This document shows positions 26,201 to 35,500 of a DNA stretch of 64,000 nt, piece after piece. The position numbers and the translations under genes were made by a program. The notes below the pieces were generated by a model. That model worked only from the letters and a program-made list of their open reading frames with translations. It did no database searches and was not told where the DNA came from. Every line of letters begins with the position of its first letter. The first letter of the stretch is position 1. Source of the DNA: Trissonchulus latispiculum (Eukaryota; Nematoda; Enoplea; Enoplida; Ironidae); assembly GCA_030248195.1 (NCBI GenBank), contig JASAND010028290.1, forward strand, positions 1-64,000, in the 5' to 3' direction.

Positions 26201-27518
26201 AATGTTCCCCCGGTTGGTGGAGGGGTCGACAAGCATACCCCCTCCCCGTTTAGTGGGAGGTATGCAAAAGGGGTCCCCGTTTAGTGGGGGGTATGCAAAA
26301 GGGGTCCCCGTTTGGTGGGAGGTAGGCAGAAGGGGGTCCCCGTTTGGGGGGGGGCGGCGCCAAGTCAGGCGGAAATTGGCTGAATCTGATTGGCTGTTGG
26401 CGCCCCCCCCCCCAAACGGGAACCTCTTTTGACTACCCCCCACCAAACGGGGACCCCTTTTGCATACCCCCCCACCACCAAACGGGGAGGGGGTATGCTT
26501 GTCGACCCCCCCCCACCAAACGGGGACCCACTTTCAAATAGAACAAAAACTACCGTAATCCTCTGCCCTACCCCCCCCCCCAACAAACGGGGAGGGTGTA
26601 TGCTTGTCGACCCCCCTCCCCACCAAACGGGGACCCATTTTCAAATAGAACAAAAACTACCGTAATCCTCTGCTCTACCCCCCCCCACCAAACGGAGGAG
26701 GGTATGCTTTGTCGAAGAGAGCTACCCTCCACCAAACGGGGGAACATTCGCGTATTTTGGTCGGAGCACCGTTACGCAATGCCAAGAAGAGGAGCCCTCT
26801 AGTGGCTTACTCTTCTTCTTATATATAGTGCAACTATGCACTCTTGTTGGAACGGTGTGTTTTTATCTGGTGCGTCTCTTCAAGCTACGAGTCCGCTCAA
26901 AAGTTTTCGGATCGTAGGAAGAATTCCCCCTACCAGATGTGAAACTTTTTCAGTTATAGGAATTGACTGATTTTGGTACTTTTAGTATTGCTGGTGCTAT
27001 TGAAATAATGCTAATGTTTCATGTCAGAGTAACAACACTTTTAGAATTTCAATTCATAAAAATTTTAAAGCTTTGCCACATTTTTAGCTATGTATGTTGC
27101 TAAATTATTTTTAAAGCAGCTAAAATTGATGATATAATTGGCGAAAAGCTCATAAGCACTAAGCAGTTCAACTATATTATCAGCTTAAGCTCTTTTCCTC
27201 TGAGGACAGAAACTTTGAATATATACTGTTTGAATTGAATTTTTCCTGTGACTTCTTGAGCGTTTTCTTAGTTTTACTGTTTAGCATTAATTTTTTGTAA
27301 ATTTTCAAAATCTTTTGTTTCAGAAAAATGCCAGACAAACGAATCACGCCATCATTCAAAACATCATTCATGCCATCGGATTGAATCCCAGCGTGCCAAT
27401 GCCCTGCTGCGCTCCGGACAAAATGGACTCACTCACCCTTCTCTACTATGACGAATCTGGGAACGTAATCCTAAAAAATTATCCTCGTATGATTGTAAAG
27501 TCTTGCGGATGTTTGTGA
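23214..27518 (+). CDS. BMP3: BMP3/GDF10-like TGF-beta family ligand
   Basis: Secreted cystine-knot growth factor precursor. Exons 23214-23499, 24299-25254 and 27324-27518 join in phase to 478 codons plus stop. Start ATG at 23214 opens a hydrophobic signal peptide (residues about 5-24). The prodomain is basic and Ser-rich. A dibasic furin-type site, RRQRQR, sits at residues 316-321. The C-terminal knot has all seven cysteines, C375 to C477: [33 protein letters not shown] and [16 protein letters not shown], with PCCAPDKM, are typical of BMP3/GDF10 rather than BMP2/4 or activin. An intron splits the mature domain after CAYKPGN, in phase 0. The first donor is the weaker GTGCGT; using the nearby GTAAGT would break the frame. 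The second intron contains a 733-bp foldback, the first a G-rich tandem repeat. Assignment to BMP3 against GDF10 is not resolved. Confidence 0.9.
23935..24035. repeat. G-rich tandem repeat in BMP intron 1
   Basis: About three 30-bp units of the form GGGGGGCTTGTACCTCGAGC plus AATAATTTTCA. A half-unit, AGGGCTTGTACCTTGAC, recurs near 24190 beside another G run. Confidence 0.7.
26114..26846. mobile_element. 733-bp foldback element (FB-F) in BMP intron 2
   Basis: Starts CAAGAGTGCATAATTGG and ends ACTATGCACTCTTG. Flanks TTGAAAC and TTGGAAC match 6 of 7 as target duplication. The arms share GCCACTAGAGGGCTCCTC and its complement. The centre holds many copies of CACCAAACGGGGACCC in both orientations, spaced by C runs and AAATAGAACAAAAACTACCG units. 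No coding function; the Pro/Gly ORFs are repeat shadows. Confidence 0.8.
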
Positions 27519-27531
27519 TCTGGTCGTGATA

Positions 27532-27568
27532 AATAAACCATAATATACTCATTTCAGTACGAAATAAA
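27532..27568 (+). terminator. polyadenylation signals of BMP gene
   Basis: Two AATAAA hexamers at 27532-27537 and 27563-27568, 14 and 45 bp past the stop codon. Confidence 0.6.
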
Positions 27569-27967
27569 TGATCACTCTATTTTGTGCTTTAAAAATGTTT
27601 GTTCGCTGTTGTCTTGATGTGTATTTATTTGCCTCTCAAGATTTCAACATTAAATTTAGCCAGAAGACACCAATGAATTCAGGTTGCGTTTGTTTATAAA
27701 ATTGGAACTACATGGTATTGCATGGTTAGTAAAACAGAATCCTACAGTTTTGAACTTCTGCAGCACATTTCGCTGTCGCCTTTCACTGTTGCTTATTATC
27801 CTTTGCTTTAGCATAGAAGATTTTGCTAATTTTATGATTATATATGTATTGTGATGTAACCTCATGTGCTTGTGCAATTAAAGTTTTGCTGTTGTTATTT
27901 AGATTTTCGGTATAGTTCTGGCAAACAGCAATAGTGACAGTGACATACGAAAAAAACGAAAACGAAA

Positions 27968-28322
27968 AATAGGTCTTTTCCAGATTACGAGATTTTTCGA
28001 TTTCGCGAGATTAAATTTTTTCGATTCACAAGGGGGTACCAAGGGAATCCGAAAACTTTTTTGTCGCCGATTTTGCTGAAAAGTTGCATATATATAGGGG
28101 CTTTCTGGGTCGCTGAACGCGAATTTGAAGTCCGTTTTTCGATCCAGTTTTGTTAGCTCAGCATAAGTTTATAGCTTAAGCTTACATCTTTAGTTTCCTA
28201 TCACCTTCATCATCATCATCATCTTATATATATTTGAACTCAGCGCAGTCGAAAACATGACCACACCAAATTTGAGCTCAATTGGCTAAGTTTAGGGATT
28301 TTGAGTGGTGGTGCGTAGAGTT
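27968..28322. repeat. decayed 16505-type palindromic element
   Basis: GGTCTTTTCCAGATTACGAG, TTTTTCGATTTCGCGAGATT, a GGGTCGCTGAACGCGAATTTG word and ACACCAAATTTGAGCTC follow the order of the 16505 family. A short TCATCATCATCATC run lies inside. Termini eroded. Confidence 0.5.
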
Positions 28323-28554
28323 GGGGCCGGTGTCGCATGCCAAAGTTTCCCCCATGCTAAGTTTTCCCCCGGGGTAATTCTAGAATGCCAAAATTTCCCC
28401 CTCTAATGTTAACCTAAAAGGGGAAATTCTAGCATGCCAAATTTTCCCCCTCTAATTCCTTCCCTTCACTTTCTTATTTTAATGATATACCTGTAATTTG
28501 GAATTTTATACCTGTAATTTGGAATTTAGGAAGATCCCAACATCCTTTTTAAAA

Positions 28555-28868
28555 TCTTCTTTTTGCGGGTTTTTTTTTTGTGGTTGTTTTGGGGGATTGG
28601 GGTTTATTTTATAGTGTTTTTTTTTGTTTTTTTTTTTTCTTTTTTATTTTTGTTTTTTTTTTTTAAAATTAAAAAAAAAAAGGGAAAATTTATTTTATAG
28701 TTTTTTTTTTTTGTGTGGGGGGGGGGTGGGGGGAAGGGGGAGAGGGGGTTCTGGTTGTTTTTTTTGTTTTTTTTATAAATAGACAAAAATTTTGTGTTTT
28801 CTTTTTTTTTTCCTTTTAAAATTATAAAATTTTTTTTTTGGTTGGTTGGGTTGGGTTGGGGGGGGGGT
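28555..28868. other. T/G/A-only low-complexity flank, possible assembly artefact
   Basis: Over about 310 bases there are only a handful of C residues, with long T, G and A homopolymers. It abuts the first base of the copy 1 LTR. Nothing like it occurs elsewhere in the window. It may be poor consensus rather than real sequence. Confidence 0.5.
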
Positions 28869-29384
28869 TGTAACCGGGTGACGTTCGCACGATTACGGTA
28901 GGCCCTCTCCGTCAGACGTGCACCTGTCAACTGGCTCCAAATTTCCCTAACTATTTGTAAACAACTTCATTAAACTAATACACTATTGTAAAAATTCACT
29001 ACCTAAGACCTACACCTGCAAACTTCTAAGCTGAACGCCCCCTAAAATACCTACGCCTGGATAGATGTGAATTTACACCTGAGCAATCCGAGACACAGAA
29101 AAAGGTTACGAAAAGGACTTAAAAGAAAGCACCCCAAAACATAGTTTAGTTGTTTGTTCTGTTATCTGTGGGTAAACTTTGTGCAGCCCGAAGCGGCTAA
29201 GGTGAATAAAGTTGTGGAGATTGAGAGTGTTTGGTAGAGAGAAGAACTTAGGGCTATAGAAGACAAGAATTGGAATTGTGTGACAATTATCAGGAACCGT
29301 AGTCTGCCGGTTATTGAGAAGTAGAATCCCTAGTCCGAAGCTGAAATTATAGGATCTTACCCGAGTGAGGTAGGTAGTGTTACA
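28869..29384 (+). repeat. 5' LTR, copy 1
   Basis: 516 bp, TGTAACCGGG...GTAGTGTTACA, bounded by the 6-bp inverted repeat TGTAAC/GTTACA. Contains AATAAA at 29205-29210, a candidate polyadenylation signal, and a donor-like AGGTAGGTAG near its 3' end. Confidence 0.92.
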
Positions 29385-29402
29385 TGGCATCCCTGGCGTA
29401 GG
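29385..29402 (+). promoter_or_regulatory. tRNA primer-binding site, copy 1
   Basis: TGGCATCCCTGGCGTAGG begins directly after the LTR with the usual TGG complementary to a tRNA CCA end. The tRNA was not identified. It is repeated after the copy 2 5' LTR at 43622. Confidence 0.65.
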
Positions 29403-29517
29403 ACCGATAATATACACCTTTGGATTATCCATTACACTTAAATTTTTTTTCTTTCTTTGCATTGTTTTAGTGGTTTCGTTTTTTTTTAACTTTTCGCTTT
29501 TTATTGAAGCGCGAAAA

Positions 29518-32500
29518 ATGTCCACCGGTAACGACCCCACTAATGACCCTAATAATCCTAGGGACCTACGCCAGCTTCAACGATCGCTGGAAAGACAGGA
29601 ACGGGTGCTCGCTGAGCAAGCAGAAAGATTGTCCCTTTTACAAGTTGTTGCACAAAATTCTGATACTTCTAACAGTTCACATACACATAACCAGCACGCC
29701 CCGGAAAAATTCAGAGGCCGTGTAGGCGAAGACTTCGCGCAATGGATAGATATGTTTGAAATTTACGCGCGAAGTCGAAACTGGTCCGATGACCAAAAAT
29801 GTGCACATTTGCCAGTTTATTTACGCGAGTTTGCGCTTGATCAATACAAAGAACTACCCACTCCTGTTCGAGACAACTACCCCCAGCTAAAACAAGCTCT
29901 GGCTAACTCTTTAGTTCCACCTGAAAACCAGAGAATAACTAGTTTGGTTTTACGCGGTAGGGTTAAAAGAGACACTGAGTCATTAGCCGACTATAGCCAG
30001 GAAATTAAAAGACTAGGACGGGCCGCTTACTCCCAATTTGACCCTAATATTCGCGACTTTCTTACAAAAGAAGCATTCATAGCAGGGTTACCCTCAGATC
30101 TCAAAGAGTACGTACTTTCACAGGATCCTGACACTTTTCAAAAGGCATTCACCTTAGCTCAAAAAAAGGACGCACAGTCCAGACTCCTAATGACCAGTGT
30201 ACATAATCCAAAACAAGACGAATTGTCGTCTAAACTTCAGGTGCACATGGTCACTGAACTAAATAACTTGAAACAGGAAATCTCCAAGCTAAGCCAACCC
30301 ACCCCAGAATCTTCCCTCCACTCCGCTGTTGAAAAATTGACTTCCAGCTTAGATCACGCATTTTCAATACAGAATACATTTTCTTCACCCTCTTTTTCCC
30401 CAGGGCCCCAAAGGTTCCCCAGAAGTGACAGACACTCGGATTATCGAAGTCGATACACCTGGACAGAAGATGGCCGTCCTGTGTGTGCATCTTGCGGATG
30501 CGTTGGCCACATCCGCATAAAGTGCCAGGGGCCACCAATCTATTCGTCTTCACAACGCCCCTACTTTTCAGGGCACCTCACCGGTCCCAATACAGAAAAC
30601 TGGCGGGGGCATTACAGCGGCCCCAGCCGACCTAAATTCCACCCAGATCAGCAAATTCGCTCTACACCACGCTATTCTAGAACCCCATCGCCTCCGCCGT
30701 CGCACGCACGTTACAGAACTCCGGAAAGGCGATTTCATGAACCTAGGGCTGATCGCCCCACCCGCCAGTCCAGACATACTTCACCCTCTCCAATGCAAAA
30801 ACGCACCAGATTTCCTACACCCCATAGTTCTTACGCCATATGCGACAGCGAGCAACACAGCCGCCAAGAATTACCCCAGCCACATTCGCTTGAAAATTGC
30901 CAGTCTGATCTCCTATGTCCAGATATGTTTAGTTATCAGGATTGTGCTGACATTCAGTATCCTGATCTACCCGAAAGTAATTCGGTGTTGGCACTACTCA
31001 ACACACACCATGAAAATTCCGACTCGTGTCGGTCTTCTAGCAGTCTAAGCTTCTCCAGAGACACTTCCCTTGAGAACGAAGAAAGTGAGGACGATGAATT
31101 CCCTATTACCTTCCTATTTGAACCCTCGCAAGACCACAATTCGCCAGGCCCACCTGAACCAATCCGCCCAACCGACAACCGAAATCAGGCCACCCATCCT
31201 TCTACAATTAAATGCCCTAAGGGTTTTCTTGTCATCTTCCTGTTCATTTTTATGTTATTTTTCACTTTCACCATTTCTTCCGCTTTTGGCTACGCCACAT
31301 ATCTCTGTGACCCACAAGTATATGGTACCATGTTTTCCCTACCTCAGGACAAATCGTGTAGCATCCCGCCTTTTGAACCTGTGCACAGAAAACGTGTACA
31401 GGTATGGGCGCCGCCTTCTTTTCCCATCACTACCGCAGTCAACGCATGCGAACTGCGCACTGACCAAGTTTGCACTTATACGAACTGGCTCGGAGTCAAT
31501 AAAATTGTTTCGCATAATTTCTCATACACACCCGTCAGCCCAGAAATCTGTAGGTTAGCTTCTTCCTATTATTTCTTTTATGGACTTGCCCTGTCGCCAT
31601 TAAGTCCTACGTTCTGGTCAACTAACTTCCCTATACGTCGCCAAAACCAGTACTGCTGTAAACAAATCTGCACGACAACTATTAACTTTAACCTATACCT
31701 GGGCACTATTAGCTCTCTCGACGGTGAGTCAGTGACGACTAATATAGCTACGGCGTCAGAATGCGTAGCCGAAAAGGGGGTTTGTCTTTCCGACCAACTT
31801 ACACTAGTTTGGGACCCTACCGTTTTCAACGTCTCCTGCCCCTTCACATTTATAAATTCTTTCACAGCTCGAATCGTACATAATCACATTCTGATTGACA
31901 GTCTTCACAGTGCCGTAGTACTGTCCCGACAAAGTTTCTTAGGCTGCTTACCAAAGCCTACTTTCACTACCGACTCTGGTATCTTGATACATATACCTCC
32001 ACAACAAAATTACACGCCGTCCACCTTTTCCCGAACGTATACAGATACAAATTATACATTTCCCGCGGGGATTACTAATCTCCATTTACTCGACACCGAA
32101 TTCTTCCGTAGTTCTTATCTTTCAATATGTTACTCGCAAATGCAATTTTTAAGCCTACTTCGCACTATCTTCTACTTGGACGCAAGTTTAGGTGTACGCA
32201 CTCTATTTCGTAGGGAGGACATAACCGCAAAATTCAATGGGGACGCTGTCTCCATTTCTCAGTGTCAAAAAGTATATCCAAAGAAAATTTACTGGAATTA
32301 TAAGTATGAAAACACATGTTACACCCACATACCTGTTCTTTTTAACGATTCTACTGAGCTATATTTCCTGGCAGCCGGAAGCCGTATCCTTACGCGATAT
32401 TCCGCAACTCAACCATGCCATCCTCACGCCAGCGCAATCACAGATACACGCCCACCGTTGTCAGTTACCCTAACTTCCAATGTTGTCGAACTTCCGTTTC

Positions 32501-35500
32501 CGCTTGTTAAGCTGCAGTTGTGGCGTCCTTACCTGTTACCCCTAACGGGTAAGAAATTTTCACGTCCCAACTTTCTACCGGTTCCACAATTCACGCTTCT
32601 TTCCGAATACCTATCTTTGCTTCATAACGCTATCCTACAACTAAGTGCATTCACTTCCACCCTCTCTACTAACCCAGTTTACCTGCAGCAGTCACTCTTT
32701 GGCAACCGTTCTATCCCTGATTCCCTGCTTACCTCCCTCAGCCTTCCCTCCACTGATCTCCTCCTCACTGGAGCCTACCAATTCTATCTTAATGTTACCA
32801 TCTGCATTCTGGCTATTTTCACAAGCTTTTACCTGGTTTCTAAACTTAGTCAATTTCTCTCATATCTTAAGCTCAGTAAATGTTCCTCCCACATTACCAG
32901 TCAAGAGCAGGAGGCAGGATCGTGCTTGCCTAAATGCCACACGCACACCTATAGGGTCTCACGACATGTACACCCAAATTTAACAGAAGTTAGTTCACAG
33001 TCATTCCGACGACAACGCCGTGCACCTACCCCACGAATAGATGAAACTGTGTTTGCTACATCCCCTTTTGTTACGCACGCATTTCCTGAACCTCCGTCCG
33101 ACCGGAATAGCCTCCACAGCAAAAGCAGTGAGACTCAGCACGCTTACAACTGTGCTCCGCTCGCGAACAAATCCTCGAAACCGCTAATTTCAACTATTTA
33201 TGCTAAAATCAACAACACAGTCACGCGAGCACTTATTGACACTGGCGCCACTCTTTCCTTGATAACCAAGAAAACGGCAATGAACCTTCCTCTAAGACCT
33301 CACACAACCGCTGGCCCCACCTCCATCACCGGCCATAGCCTGCTCATACTAGGCCTAGTGTTTACAACTCTTACCCTAGGCAAACTTAACGTTCACCATT
33401 CGTTCCATGTTACGTCTGAACTTCCATATGATTGCATCCTTGGAACTGACCTTCTTTCCAAATTAGGTCCTTTTGTTATCAATTTTCAAAAGCGAACAGT
33501 CACTATCTCAGGACAAATTCTCCCTTTTGAAAGTGAATTACCCTTGCGATATCATTTTAAACATACACCCTCCGTCCACTCTGTCTCATCGTTTACGATA
33601 CCCGCTCGCACCGAAGGCAATGTGCTGTGTGCATTATCAGAACGTCGGAAACAAGACATGCTTTTTGAACCATCACAGACTTTCTCAAAAGAAACACCCT
33701 TATTGGCAGCCAGAGCTATATTATCAGCAAATGAACACTTTGTTGTGCTTCGGTTGCTCAATCCCACCCTAACTCCTATCAAAGTTTATAAAAACACAAC
33801 ATTCGGACATCTTCACAACCTAGCCCCCACCTTCCCCATTTTAGCTTTTTCACCACAAACTCCTCCCACAAAGTCTGGTTCAGCTCAAATTAATCTCTCA
33901 GATACTTCTCTCTCGGACACCCAAACACAAACACTACGCCAGCTTCTTACATCATACGACGACATTTTCGCCAGCCACAAATTTGATTTAGGCCACACCT
34001 CTGTTTCCACTCACTCTATTGATGTCGGCAACGCTTCTCCAATTAAGCAGCGTCCCTACAGAGTCCCTATCAAACAACGAGAAGTTGTAAATGAACACAT
34101 AAAGAACATGCACTCTCAGGGCATCATACGACCAAGCTCCTCCCCATGGGCCTCGCCTATCGTACTTGTTAGAAAACAGGATGGCTCCGATCGTTTTTGT
34201 GTAGACTACCGTAAGTTAAATAGCGTCACCAAAAAAGATTCCTGGCCGCTACCTAGGTGCGACGAAATTTTAGATTCTTTGGGCTCTGCAAAGTTTTTTA
34301 GTTCACTCGACCTATGCAGTGGCTACTGGCAAATACCCCTTGATGAGGAGTCAAAGGCAAAAACGGCGTTCACTTCGTTTGCGGGTCTTTGGGAGTTCAA
34401 TGTACTCCCTTTCGGTCTTTGCAACGCGCCAGCTACATTTCAACGAACTATGGAGTTTATTCTTTTGGGGTTGCATTGGAAAAATTGTCTTTGTTACATT
34501 GATGATATAATCGTATTTTCTCCTACATTTGAGCAACACGTAGACGACTTACGCCAGGTATTCGACCGTTTCCGAACATATAGCTTAAAGCTCAAGCCAT
34601 CAAAATGCCATTTCTGCAGAAAGGTAGTATCATTTTTAGGACACCTGATTTCCGCAGAAGGAATACAGCCTGACCCCGCTAAAATTTCGCCTGTTGCTCA
34701 CTACCCTGTCCCCAAATCAGTACCAGACATCCGTCGCTTCTTAGGATTCGCTTCATACTACCGTCGTTTTATTAGAAACTTCTCTCGGATTGCATCCCCC
34801 CTTACAGCACTACTCAAAAAAGAATCATCATTTTCATGGACACCTGAGTGCCAAGAAGCTTTCCGTACCCTACGTGAACGCTTACTCTCGCCACCCATCC
34901 TTAGTTACCCAAACTTCAACAAACAATTTACACTACACACTGACGCAAGTGGAATCGCTCTGGGGGCGGTTCTCAGTCAATACCACGAAAACAAAGAACA
35001 TGTTATCGCATATGCAAGTCGGACTCTGTCAAGACACGAGTGTAATTATGCGGCTACAGAAAAAGAGGCTCTTGCAGTCGTCTGGGCTGTTACGTATTTT
35101 CGCTGTTACCTCTACGGCAGACATTTCACTCTTTACACGGATTGCGCCTCACTTAAATCCCTCCTGCACTCGAAACACCCTTCATCACGACTGGCCCGTT
35201 GGGCTCTCAAATTACAAGATTACGATATCGAAATTCTTCACCGCTCAGGCAAGAAACACGCTAATGCTGACGCTCTTAGCCGTATAGAGCTCCCGCGAGT
35301 TCTTACCTTAATTGACACCCCGAAAGACATTTCCACGCTTCAACAAAACGACACCTATCTCGGCCCTATTTTCCAATACTTACAACAGGGAAAAATCTGC
35401 ACTGACCCATCCACCGCGATAGCTGTTAAGGCTAAAGCTACTTTCTACAGCCTCAATGACAACTTGTTATATTTTACCCAAAACTGCAAGCGCCCTCTTA

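Noticed and set aside
26200..26720. Possible CRISPR-like repeat-spacer array
   Set aside because: Units are in both orientations with irregular spacing inside a palindromic transposon of an animal genome.
26147..26802. Several Pro/Gly-rich ORFs on both strands
   Set aside because: Produced by the CACCAAACGGGG repeats of FB-F; no splice or start support.
28604..28930. Lys-rich minus-strand ORF
   Set aside because: Translation of the T/G low-complexity block, not a protein.
29377..29517. Upstream ATG extending the Gag ORF by 47 codons
   Set aside because: The extension overlaps the LTR and primer-binding site and differs between copies at a T run; MSTGND at 29518 is common to both.
29106..29540. 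Minus-strand ORF across the LTR and leader
   Set aside because: Recurs at every LTR because the LTR is repeated; no domain and antisense to the element.
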